From: Branchiostoma floridae
Taxonomy: Eukaryota; Chordata; Leptocardii; Amphioxiformes; Branchiostomatidae
Length of the DNA stretch: 64,000 bases
Reading direction: 5' to 3'
Assembly (NCBI RefSeq): GCF_000003815.2
Contig: NC_049982.1
Coordinates: 30,807,850 to 30,871,849 of the forward strand
The position numbers were made by a program, and so were the translations under genes. The notes under the pieces were generated by a model. That model did not search any database. It saw only the letters and a program-made list of their open reading frames with translations, and was not told the origin of the DNA. Shown here one piece after another: positions 31,055 through 42,972 of the stretch. The first letter of the stretch is position 1, and each line of letters starts with the position of its first letter.

Positions 31055-34000
31055 ATGCCACAGCGAAGCAGTCCAGCGACCCTGAAACACCTGAGTATCG
31101 TCAGCATTGCCACCCACATGGACAACCTGTGGGCAGCTGACTATATCCACAACTACCTGGACCAGTATAACTTCTGGTACATAATCGGGCCGTTTGACAC
31201 TCTTCGTGAGTTACCGTTTTGAATGCTAGCTATAGAACATACAACTCCCTGGTACATTGGTTATTGGGTTATTGGGTGGGCCGACTTAACTCACTCTTTG
31301 CAGCCAGGGGCTGAATTGCAAGAAGCTTACAGTAAAGTGAAAATGAGTAATAATTGTAGCTATAACTAGTTCATGGTTCATGTTCAGACTGTTTTTCTTC
31401 CGTCTCAGGGGCCTTAAACTTTCATTTTTAGCTTTGTCAGAGCTTCTTATTGAAGTTTTGTCTCTCTTCTTTACATGTCACCAATGTGGGTGGCGCTTTT
31501 GCATACGCAAGTAATGAATCGAGATGAGTGGGGGATACAAACTTAGCCATGTTTTGGATTGTGTTCTCACATTCTCACTTACTCTACTGTCTGCCACTAT
31601 TAATAAGAAGAGTGCTAAGAAGAAAAGTATGGAAGCTAAACACACTACACTACCAGTGGACTAGTCCCATGCTGTAGTGACCTATGTGTGTGGCTCTAGG
31701 ACTACAAAACAGAGATGGGCACCAGACCAGACACATCACAATGATATATTTCATAACTTTACCTAGCTAGCCTTACCACTCATGCTATTCAACCCCTAAG
31801 CATAGGCAATTGTTTATGATATCAAACAAGGCTGTAACTGACACTGCTATATTTTCACATTTTGTATTCCCATCACAAATAGCTTCCCATTTGATCCAAG
31901 AGCTGATTGAGTTCTTGGTGCAGAAGAGACAGCTGGGCAGGCGGCACCTGCACCTGATGATCCACCAGCACCTGGAGAGTCTGCACCTGGGCAAGTGTAG
32001 CAGCTGCATGACAGATGCCATCATCAAGCTGGTGCAGATCAGATGCAAGGTGGGAAGGACATTCTCTACAAGTTTGTTTGTTTGATCCTTTGTTTATTCA
32101 TAAAAGCTCAAATCGCCCTACAGGCCGCTTTTCATTGAGGTCATGAGGGAAGAGACAAGAGTCAGACAAAGGACATAGCAAGGAGCCAAGGATACAGTTT
32201 ATATCATTTAAAATCCTCATGGGCCTTATAAGTTTGTATACCCAACTTACATAGTACAAAATACATAATAGTGAGAGCTGCTGCATGATTCGAGTCTGTT
32301 CATTTTGGTCATATCCGTTACTTTAACTTTTAAGAGTCTCTTAAAGGAAGCCAGAGTTGGGGCTGTGCGTATGTCCGGTGGTAGACTGTTCCAGATGGTG
32401 GGTCTGCGGTAGGCGATGGCCCTTCTGAAGGTTTCTCGCTGGGGTTTTGTGACATCAAGTTGATTGCTAATGTACTTTGCCTGGTTGTTCTTGTGCTTTC
32501 AACAAATAACGAGTATCTGTGGTTTGAAATTACTTTTTTCCATATGAGCGATCGCAATGATGTCACGATGACGTAGTGGTAGGCAAAAAGCAGGTGTTTG
32601 GAGAAAGATTAATCATCATGTACCCAGTAATTTGATCTACTAATTCAAATATAAACTTTTAATCCAATCTACTGACATCCTGGTAGGCATCAGCCGTCAA
32701 ATACCGCAGATATCAACAACAACAGTGATCGATCATACTTAATGTTCATTTACGGTGTCTGTTTAAGAAAAGGGTAAAAAAAAATACTAGTACAAGTGCA
32801 TCCAGTTGGATTAGCCTTGAAAGTTTATCAAAACTTTTACTGTTCTTCAGACAATTAGACATTAGTGTCTGTATCTTCAGGAGTGAGTGGGTGTGAGTGA
32901 TGCATTCCATGATGTTGTTAGATAAGTTCTTTCCAGATTAGATATGTGTATATATGGTACCTAAACGTAAAATCAGAAACAGGAACAGTAATTTTTTACA
33001 GGGAGGTTTAGGTACAGGTCTGGACCTGAATAACAATGACAATGTAAACTTTGGTTTTTATTGTGGACAGAGACATGAATAAACAGTGAACAGAATGTTA
33101 TTCAGGCTTCAAGTATCTGTGGATGCAGAGAACATGTGCTTTTAAAAGAGAATCTCAAAACAAAGATGATGCTGATTTCACTGTCTTTGCAAATATGTTA
33201 TGGAAAAGAATTCTCCTATATCCCACAAATATTATAATCTTTTTCCTGACACTGCTAAAATACATTTCAATAGAATTTGTTAATAATGGAAAAAGTCAAA
33301 AAGTTTTATACTTGACCTTAAGCCTATTCATGAATAGTAATACAATGATATCCAGTATGTTTACTCTGTATTGGTACACATCTCTTTTCCATTTAACACA
33401 GACAGTTTGTGTTTCTATGTCTTTCACAGAAGTTGAAGAAGCTGGACCTCTCCAGATGTAACCGCCTGACCTCCTACGCCATGTCCATGGCCCTGAGTTA
33501 CCTGCCCAAACTTGTCTACCTCAACCTGTACAGCACCAACTGTACTGACGAAGTCCTGGGGACCATCGGTGCCATCTGTGTCCACCTACGAGACCTCAAC
33601 ATCTGTAAGACTCACGTAACAGACAAGGGGATAGTTTCCCTGTGTGGGGGTGGTGATAGCGTTCGCGGGTGTAGAAAGCTGGTCAGTCTCGACGTCTCGT
33701 TCAGTCCAAAAGTGACCATCAAAGGGGTCAAACACGCTCTGAGACAACTGCCGAACCTACGACAGTTACTACACAACGACGTGTGTGACGCTTTGGTTGC
33801 TCTACACGAAGAAGCATTCAAGGAGGGGAAGACGGCGCCACCTTACCAGTTGCGTAGCGGAACGGTCAACGATTTCGTGGTCCCGGTTAGTTTCCTTGAG
33901 ATCGTCGATCTCGTTTGTCCCTACTTGGAGTACATCTTCGTACTTAACGAGAATCTTGAAGGTGAAGTGCTTCATCACATATCAAGGTTGACACGCCTAC

Positions 34001-34605
34001 GAAACCTCTCGGTATCGTGTACAGACTCTGTCGTGCCTTTCAGTGAAGGACTTGTGCCCCTCCTTAACAGTGTTGGCCATGGACTTGAAACCCTCACCCT
34101 GTATGGTTACGACGACATCGACGTCATTGCCATCGGTCAGTCTTGTCCGAACTTGCAGACCCTCACCCTCGAGAGCTGCCGTGGCTTCAAACTCAAACAT
34201 GCCCAAGCCGCTACGTCAACCACCTTGTTCGGCAACTTGAAATCTTTCAGGCTAGGGGTAGAGGTTATTTCTTCTACACACGACACGGCGGTACCTGAAA
34301 GTCTGAAGATTATCCTCGAAGATAGTCGTCAGATTGAGAATGTCGAGATCACAAACGTTGACGGATTCACCGATCAGTTGTTCAGGCACGTGTTGAGCCA
34401 CAACAGCTTTGCAAGGCTGCGAGAGTTTGCCCTGATTGATTGTAACAATGTCACGGGTGCAAGCATCTTCGAGCTGTTAGAAGGAAAGAACCGGCTTCAA
34501 AGACTGGTGCTGTTGAACTGTAAGGAAGTTATGAGGAGAGACTATGATATGATGATGAAGACTGTTGCAAGTCAGCACTTTCAACTGGAAATTACATGGA
34601 CGTAG
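31055..34605 (+). CDS. VHL-box-like leucine-rich-repeat protein, putative CUL2 substrate receptor, 3 exons
   Basis: Exons 31055-31205, 31883-32049 and 33430-34605 (phases 1 and 0) encode 497 residues. The start is ATG 31055 in the context agcaccatgc. No signal peptide or membrane span is present, so it is probably cytosolic or nuclear. The N-terminus has a BC-box-like motif TLKHLSIVSI (residues 9-18), with Ser14 where elongin-binding boxes have Cys. It is followed by a full Cul2-box LPSHLIQEL (residues 50-58, pattern Phi-P-x2-Phi-x3-Phi). Residues 107-497, all in the last exon, hold about 12 RI/AMN1-type LRRs such as LKKLDLSRCNRLTSYAM and LQTLTLESCRGF. ZYG11 and ZER1 have the same order, VHL-box then LRRs, followed by armadillo repeats, which are missing here. 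A CRL2 ubiquitin ligase role is inference; an AMN1/FBXL-like LRR protein is the alternative. Confidence 0.82.
31600..31740 (+). mobile_element. SINE 3' fragment
   Basis: In intron 1 of the LRR gene. The blocks agtatggaagctaaacacac, taccagtggactag, tgctgtagtga and acagagatgggcacc are the reverse complement of 62980-63090, the 3' part of the SINE there. Confidence 0.6.
32085..32545 (-). pseudogene. LINE ORF2 C-terminal fragment, broken
   Basis: In intron 2 of the LRR gene, antisense. The complement of about 32330-32455 reads QRETFRRAIAYRRPTIWNSL then PPDIRTAPTLASFKRLLK, the typical C-terminal end of non-LTR reverse transcriptase polyproteins. A frameshift separates it from the preceding piece, which also resembles ORF2, and no catalytic region remains. 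Confidence 0.72.
32546..33429 (+). other. Rest of LRR-gene intron 2, no gene seen
   Basis: AT-rich sequence with a short hAT-MITE-like piece near 33000-33035. The open frame at 33123-33461 ends across the exon 3 acceptor in the wrong frame and is not coding. The acceptor ttcacag ends at 33429. Confidence 0.5.
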
Positions 34606-35265
34606 ATTTTTTGGCAATACCTCAGGAGCGGGGCCTGGACATAGAATTTTTGGCAACACCTCCAAAATTTTTTTATGACACAACAAAACATACATTCAGT
34701 TTGTCTAAGATACATTTATCATGTAAATTCATTCCAAAGATAATTACATCATTTTGGATATCATTCTATCACTTAGCTTGCAAAGCAAAATTTTGTCTTT
34801 TGATATAAACTACATATATCTTGTACAGTTAAACAGATGGTTACATTATTTGGATATTATTCCATCTATGACTTTTAGCTGCAAATGCAAAATTTTGATG
34901 TTATACCATCTTTGTGAAAAAGACAATAGAGAAAGATAAAGCCAAAAGCTATTAAAAGAAAGATGATACTTTATTAATTTTGAATGATTCTGTACAGCCC
35001 AACTTGCCCTTTCCATGTACAGTATGTATTGAACTATTGTGAAGAACAACTCACTGTGCTAAGATGTTGTACCTATAAAAAGAGGAGTACCTTCCGTGAA
35101 GGTGTTTCCATACCAAGGCTGACTGCAGCTTTTTAATTTATTTACTGCGCGTGGTTTGATATTACATCATGAAAACAATGTTGGATTTTAAATAATTCTT
35201 AAATTGAAAGGCAAAAATATGTATGTCGTTCTGAAGAGATCTGAGAAAGGAGGGTAGTGTTTTTA

Positions 35266-35271
35266 AATAAA
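35266..35271 (+). terminator. Candidate poly(A) signal of the LRR gene
   Basis: AATAAA lies about 660 bases after the stop codon at 34603-34605. It is the most convincing hexamer before the next gene. Confidence 0.35.
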
Positions 35272-35873
35272 ACATGCTGTTTGAAAGCTTTTGCGTTTAT
35301 TTCTTGATAAGATAAAACATAAGTATTTTTTAACTGAAAGAAAAGGTAATGGACATGTAGCTGATTTGAAGAAAGAAATAACATGGAAGTGGGGCAACCT
35401 GAAAAGTTGATGGCGCAACCTGCAACCTGGCCATGGCTGTAAAAGGTATTTCGAGCATCTTTAGTTAGTGATCAAATTCAAATCATACGGCCTGTATTTC
35501 ACACAACACTACTTTTTTGGTCAGTTTCTTGATACGCTATTGTGCCAATGTGTACGATATCAGTATTATACTACGGTTGAACATATTCAGTGCCTGATGC
35601 ATTTCAGCTTAACGTTGCTAGATTGTATATGTTGGATCACCTTCGCTGAAATTCTCGATAGAGAGAGATAGAGGAAAAGAGAATCCTATAGTGTATCTAC
35701 CGACCCCATTTTTGGACGGACATTTGAAACACAAAGTTGTTTTGCTAGGCCTTAGCATGACCAAAGGCGTTTGAACCCTCGACCTCCTAGATCACACTTC
35801 CCCCAATGCAACGCCAACCGAATTCTCCAAATACTGTAAGCAAAAAAAAAAAAGCGGAACTCGCTGCTTCCGA

Positions 35874-35880
35874 TGACTCA
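35874..35880 (+). promoter_or_regulatory. AP-1 type site TGACTCA (distal)
   Basis: A perfect AP-1 heptamer in a segment (aaagcggaactcgctgcttc then cgatgactcagcag) that is repeated in diverged form at 36205-36262 next to the receptor gene. Confidence 0.4.
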
Positions 35881-35922
35881 GCAGTTCCTCATTTCTCCCG
35901 AGACAAATACCCACTGACAAAT

Positions 35923-35932
35923 GGGAATCCCC
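35923..35932 (-). promoter_or_regulatory. Kappa-B type site (distal)
   Basis: Plus strand gggaatcccc; the complement GGGGATTCCC fits the NF-kappaB consensus GGGRNWYYCC exactly. It is 43 bases after the distal AP-1 motif and about 370 bases upstream of the receptor start codon. Confidence 0.45.
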
Positions 35933-36180
35933 CAAGACAAACAAAATCCTAAAGATGAATAAAAATCCCCTTATGCCAGTACAGCTTACGCATTCCGATC
36001 ACACATGTAACGTTAATAAAATGGCATGTAGAAAAGTATTAGAAATTGCCGTGGGGAACTGCATGCAAAACCGTATGTAAAGTGATATACACTATAGACA
36101 CTATTAGTCGAAATTTTCTCAAAACTAAGAAATGCATAGCACACCATGAAGGGTCACTGAGTATATTGTGACATCATTAA

Positions 36181-36190
36181 GGGGAATCCC
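36181..36190 (+). promoter_or_regulatory. Kappa-B type site (proximal)
   Basis: GGGGAATCCC fits GGGRNWYYCC exactly. It lies 115 bases upstream of the receptor start codon, 46 bases before an AP-1 motif, so NF-kappaB feedback on the receptor is plausible. Confidence 0.5.
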
Positions 36191-36235
36191 TTGACACACC
36201 GTGCAAAAAGCGGAACTGTTCCTTGTTTCGCTCGA

Positions 36236-36242
36236 TGAGTCA
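36236..36242 (+). promoter_or_regulatory. AP-1 type site TGAGTCA (proximal)
   Basis: A perfect AP-1 heptamer 63 bases upstream of the start codon of the TIR-ZU5-DEATH receptor, inside the diverged copy of the 35850-35900 segment. It may lie in the 5' UTR. Confidence 0.4.
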
Positions 36243-36304
36243 CTTCTTCCCCCAAGACATACTTACGCAAAACAACATTTTAGAAGCAGAAAATATCTGG
36301 AACC

Positions 36305-39300
36305 ATGCGCGCCGGGCCAGTACTTCTTCTGTGGGTCTGCTTCGCCGTAGCTACACACGTAGCGGTTACCGGCACTACACTTATAGCTTCAGCCGCAAGC
36401 TGTACGGAGAGGGCAACAAATGTCTACAATGTCACGGGGCCAGCTACCGACTGCTCCCGAAGAAATTTCTCCGCCGTACCGACCAATATTTCGTCCGCCG
36501 CCGTAGTCTTGGACCTGACTTACAACCGACTGAGCTTCGTAAACCGGGAGAGTTTCAAAGGTCTCGCCCAGCTAAAGGTACTGAATTTATCTTATAACCA
36601 GATAAGCACAATAGGGCAAGATTCTTTTTCGGAACTGCCTGAACTTTACGAACTCTATCTTGACCACAACGGCATATCGTCAATAGCAAGCGACTTTTTC
36701 CAGCGGCCGTCTAGGATAGAAAATCTTGACCTCTCTTTCAATCGCATCGCCCACATTGGAGACTCTGCCTTCGATGACCTTGGTGTAACCTTGAAACAGC
36801 TTGCACTAGGGCACAATTACCTCGGCAGATTGTTTTCCATCGAAAAATCCATCGGAATATTTCAACAACTCACAAACCTCACACACCTTGATCTAAGCAA
36901 CAATGGGATATATGATTTTAGGTCAGACGCATTCCGATCTCAGTCAAACATCCGGTCTTTGAATTTGGCAGGAAATGGTCTTCGTGATAGTGGCCTTTTT
37001 ACTGAAGAACATAATCACTCGAGCTCGGGTGAATACGTGCTGCCAGTATCAGTGTTTCGCAGTTTGTCAAGTCTGAATTCTTTACAAATCAGTCACAACA
37101 GCCTTCGGCTTTGTTGTGAGGCATACAGAGGGTTAACAAGTTTAGAACGTTTAGATTTACGGTCCAATGCTATTCCGAATGTTGAGCCTGAAAACATAAC
37201 GAGGGTTTTGCCAAATCTGAATGAATTGTATCTCAGGGGAAACCCCTTTGACTGTAGCTGCAGGGCTGAGTCATTCTTTAGGTGGGCGGCTGACTCATTT
37301 GTTGACACGGACTTTGTAAACTGGACTTGTCAACAACCAACGTCGGTGGCAGAGGCAAAAGTTGCTGAGTTGGACATCCGTGAATGCGGTCAAGACATTA
37401 AGTCTAATGCATCGTCGATACACATTGCATTCTTGATGATAGGTTGTATTTCTGCTATCGGGTTAGCACTAGTGGCTATGTTTGTCCTATGTCGATGCGG
37501 AAGACTGAGAGCTAAATTTTCAGCGTTCGAAAACATTGGACTTGAAGAGTGTCAGTACGATGCCTTCGTCAGCTACAGTTCGGACGACTCTGAGTGGGTT
37601 CATCGCAAACTAGTTCCACGTCTAGATTCGCTTAATATTCAGTCTTGCATCGCTGATCGTGATTTTACGCCTGGCATACCAATACTGGAAAACATCATAC
37701 ACAGCATCGAACAGAGTCGGCAAGTTGTCATTGTGGTGTCAAGAAATTTTCTACGTAGCGATTGGTGCAAGATCGAATTGCACATGGCCGAGCAAAAGTA
37801 TTTCTCTAGTAGTGAGAAATACGTCATCCCGATTTTACTAGAGGAAATACCCATTCAGATGATGTCAAAGAGTCTGCGATATCTGCTAGCAACGAAAACG
37901 TACCTGGAATGGAAAGATGGAAGAAAACAAGAGGACCTGTTTTGGCGTAGACTTGGGGCAGCGGTAAAGTCGAGCTTGCCTCTCAAAAGGACCAACAACA
38001 ACGACGCCATTGACATGGAAGAGGAAGAACTCGTCACAACCAAATCTCTGGCCCAGTCGTCAAGCCCAATAAAGTTTCGGCTATCTGATGACACGAACAA
38101 TGAAGTCGACGTTGAGCCAGAAACACAATGCGACCATGAAACAAGCGCTAGCGTTAGTTTGAATGTTTTGCCTAAGCAACAGACGAACGACCACGACCAT
38201 ACAACGGACACTACAAGTGTTGATGACGGCTCTTACATTGACGACTGTCCACCCTCCGATTGTCAGACTGTTTCCAGTTCCGAAGACCACGTAGACAACC
38301 CAGTAGTAGAAGATATCGAGCCAACGAAGACGAGGAGGCAAGCTCTCGCGACATTCTTCACTGGCATGATTGAAAAGGGTCGCCATGTGTTTTTCACAAC
38401 GTTGTTTCGTTTTAAGTACACAAAAACGTCGTCTTTCCATCAAAAAGTATCGAAGAACGCTTCGGCAACAGAGCTGTTCTTACCAAAAGTTCTCCAAGAA
38501 TCGTACACAGAGGAACAAGCCCATGTAACGTGTTGCCACGAGGAGCCAATCTACCAAAACTCGTGGTTTCTCTACCATGCGATCAGGACGCGAAGAAAGG
38601 AACCACTTCCGCCTGTCCCTGATGAGCAAGCTGATGACAGCATTTCAGAACAACAGACAACCGTAGTCCACATGGCCGCCATTGAGCATTCTCAGTCCCC
38701 AGCACCGATGGAAATAGCTTACTATCAAAGGAGCCTTACACCGTACCAAGAACATGTGGAAGAAGAACTCCAAGTGATGCAACAGCCGCGCCTCAATGTC
38801 AACGTTGTTACTTCATCCCTTGCGACTGGCATCTTTGACTCAAAGGGTGGTCATCTGGTCATCGGAGGCACAGGCGTTGGGCTCTTCATCCCACCAGGTG
38901 CGATCAGAGATAGCACAGAACAACAAATCACCATCGCCATCAGCACGGAAGAGTGCGACAAGCCGACTCTGACGGAGAGGCAGGCTAGGATAAGCTCCGT
39001 GATCAAATGCAGCCCACACGGCATCACTTTCGATAAAAGCGTAGCCTTATCCTTTCCGCACTCAGGAGAATTCTGCAATAGCAAGATCATACATCCTCTC
39101 ATAACGAACACATGCAGAGGACAACAGGCCGTATACGAGGATATGAAGAAAGACCGCGGTGCTCACGCCATAGTAAGGAAGGCAGACTGTGTGGTGTTTC
39201 TTGACCACTTCACGGGCGTCACCCTAGTAGAGGAAAGCCCTTGTCCTGATGAGGGTGCAAAAGGGGAGAGCGACAACAACGACAGTGCTGAAAAACCTGT

Positions 39301-42300
39301 ATACGCCATCCCCTTCTGGACCCTCACCTCCAGCGGTGACGTTGTGGTGCGTGTGAGGCTTTGCCAGAAAAGGGACGACGCCAAACAGGTATGTAGCTCC
39401 ATTTTTAAAAGAAATAATGATCATTGACTCCCCCATGCACTGTAACCTTGTGTAGCATTCGTCCGTTTGATTCTAGTGCTTTGAAGATCACAATTTCCTT
39501 GTTGTTGGCAGGGTCAGTTAACGTTGTGAGTCAGTTGTCCAATTCTTGGAAGCCAGTCAATGTCAAAGTTTCTAGACATGTTTGGCGGTTTCTGCCTCTG
39601 TTTTAGCTATTGACTCTAATCAGGTTCTAAAATCAGTATATATGCACCTAAGTATGATAAGTTCGATTAGTTGAAATGACGGCAATTGCTGTCAATATTC
39701 AGTCATCATTGATAAGCTCTTCAAACTTTTGAGTGCATATGTGCAGCGACAGGAATTGTGGGTAATATGTCAAAGTTGAAGGACCCTGCGACGTAAACAA
39801 AGCACGTCTTCACATTGTTACTCAAATTGAGCCAATGGTGGAGTCACTGCACTTGGGGGACCGTTGCGGCACTGCGGGGTTCGTAGATGACTTAAAGAAT
39901 TTCAGAGATAAAAAACGAATGTTCTTACGTTTTTTGTCATTTTCTTTGTTGCCCTCTAAGACGTAAATTTACGTAATACGCAATATCTAAATTTTACAAA
40001 AATCGACGAAAATATACACCAAAACAGTGCTGCAGTGAACCTACCCCGCAGTGCCGCACCGATGCCCAAAATGCAGTGAGACGCCAGCTTAACCAAGAAA
40101 AATCCAAAAATCTGTCTATCATTCGTCTCGAGTACCAGTATTTTAATTTACTGCAACTCTTCTCAGATTGCCTACGAGGAGGAGCGAGCCTGTGGAAGCA
40201 GACCGTGTGACGGACCTCCCGTAACGCTGTACGTGCCGGTGAAGGGCGGCACAAAAGCTCGGGTACAAGTCGTGATGGACAATATAAGACAAGGGTGGGC
40301 AAGCGTCGACGGGCTGGAAAAAGTGAGTACATGAAGACACGGCTATCTCATCTTTTTGTGAACTGATACAATAAGCTGATACCCGATTTGAATAGCACAT
40401 GCGCAGTTCGTCACGTACGTCAACGAGCTGCAAATACCCCCGTTGTATTGCGCGAAAATCGATCGGACGACGAGTCGGCGAGTTGTATATGACATTTTCC
40501 GCAGTAATATGTCCATTGTTTTCTTGAACAGTGCGCAATTTTTAATGATCGTCGCGATTTTTAGGAGTCGGTTGATGCTCACTGTGCAACGAAACTTGTT
40601 CTAGTCGCCGGTGATCTTTGAGGTCGCAGAACTGGCGATCTTTGAAATGTCGGGCGACTATAGACCGACTTATTGATCATAGGTCGCAAATCGGATTGCA
40701 TACACCCGTCTGTCGGTCGAGTTTCGCCCGACTCCCGATTGTTCGCAAATGTAGAATTTCTTTGACCTGACGTGTAATTCTGTCTTTATTCTTATGGCAT
40801 AAGTTATGCTGATGTTTTCTTTTAACAGGTTACCGACTGTCGCAGGATTTTCACCGATGACGAGGTACAACAATGCAGCTTCTTACTGGAGAGAAGCAGT
40901 GATGGCGTACACAACTCCAACAGGTTCCGATGTCGTCTTCATATCATCCCAGTGGGAAACGAGGGAGATGCGCAAACCGTCTACGTGTCAGTCCTCACAG
41001 ACGAGGTAAGTGGAAAGTGACAATAGACCTTTTTTCCAGTTACGGAGGCCATGTTGGATTTCCTGAGGTTATCTGGGATCATGTGCCAAAACGAGGCTGT
41101 TGTTGGTCATTCTCATATGTCTATGTAGCATGCATTGCAGACATAAGTATGCCCCATGAAATCTAACATGGCTGCTGTAACTGTAAATAGGTCTAATGGC
41201 TATTGTTTGCACCCACGTGACTATGACGTAAGCGTTGTCCGCCATGATGGATTATTAAACCATCATGAGATGAATTTTAATGTATTACAAGGCTAGACAC
41301 TTCATTATACTTGTTACACTATATATAACGTGTTCCAATAAACATTTGTAGGTCTTTCACTTTGAGACCCAACCACGAGGTAAGTGGCAAATAATGGCAT
41401 AAGTAGACCAGTGTTCCACGGCCTCATACTTTCACAAAATGTTGATACAATCAAGGCCCTCGTTTGCATAAAGTCATTATCCGATCATCTCTTCCACCGA
41501 AACAACAGAAATAGGCGATTGTTTCTTAAGACAGCCTATACCAACATTTTGTCATCATTTATGCAAATGAGGTATTCATTTGCTTATATCCAACAATGTT
41601 TACTCTTACGTAACTCTAATGCCGGCCACAGTTATGACTTTCCCGTCATTTATCACTAAGGAATCATAGAATTTTGTCATTAGTCATGTAAGTTATCTTT
41701 TATTTATAAAGGATGGATGAATGGCGACCTTTATTGTAAATTTTTGCCCAACAAAAATAAGTACAGGTCACAGCATAGACAAAATATGCTTGTAAAAGTA
41801 TCATAGATTTACTCTAGCACAGAGGTTCGGCTTTTTATCACTTCTAATAAGTAATAGGGAAATGTAAGACTGTATTGGTTTGATAATCTTCGGTTTATCC
41901 AAACGCAAGAATAATACCATTTTTTTTTCAGTTTTACTCATTGTAATATAGAGAATTGTCCTAGCACTTTATTCTTACACTAACTGAGCAATCTGCTTCA
42001 GCCCCCACCACCTCAAAAACAAGACTTCACAGCCACAGCCAAGAGGCCACCATGCCTGCCAGCGTGGGCGAGGGAGGAGCTCTGTCGGCTTTTGGACCCA
42101 AGCAATCCGAAGGGTAACGACTGGAGAATGCTCTCCTTTGAGTTACATTTGCAACTTGACTTCAATGACATCCAGCTGTTTCAAGAACACAGCGACAAGA
42201 GGAGTCCAACCTTCCAGATCCTCAGTCTATTTGAGCTGGATTACGGACATCTACCCCAGGTTAGTTCTTATCACAGTCCTTTCCACACCATATGGAGTGC

Positions 42301-42346
42301 ATGGCGGCGCCAATCACCGTTCTCATAGCCCTTGTGCAACACAGCT

Positions 42347-42377
<31 letters not shown>

Positions 42378-42880
42378 GGGTTGTAGTCCACTGGTTAACA
42401 ATGCGTTCGCATGGCCATGTCATTACATTTCCCATATGTTCTGAGAGCAGGGTGGATGGGTGAACAGTGTATGTGCTATTCTATGATTCTAAAAAACCAC
42501 TGAGTGACCGACAGCATGCAAAGAGAGCACTCTACCACACATATACGTACTTTTCCAGAATTTTCCAGAATTTGGGCAAAGTTAGGAGGGTTGGGGTCTG
42601 CCCCCCCTAAAAAGGGCACCCATTTTTTTTTCGGGGTAATAAAGCAAAAACTTTAAAGAGAGGGATATACCTTTGATAAAAGGGGAAAAACTGCCCGCAG
42701 AAACTATCTTAATCGCGGGGGTTTTGACATTCCTCCCAAGCAGGGCACGATATCTTTTGCAAAAACAAAACTATCTATCTAGTATCTATTCGTCTCTCCC
42801 TCTCTCTCTCTACACGCACACACGCACACACACACACGCACACACGCACACACGCACAGACACACACACATGCACACACA

Positions 42881-42972
<92 letters not shown>

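Noticed and set aside
33123..33461. 112-codon open frame upstream of LRR exon 3
   Set aside because: It enters exon 3 in a different frame from the LRRs; it is AT-rich intron sequence.
36223..36597. 124-codon open frame at the start of the receptor gene
   Set aside because: It is a different reading frame of the true first exon, which has a signal peptide and LRRs.
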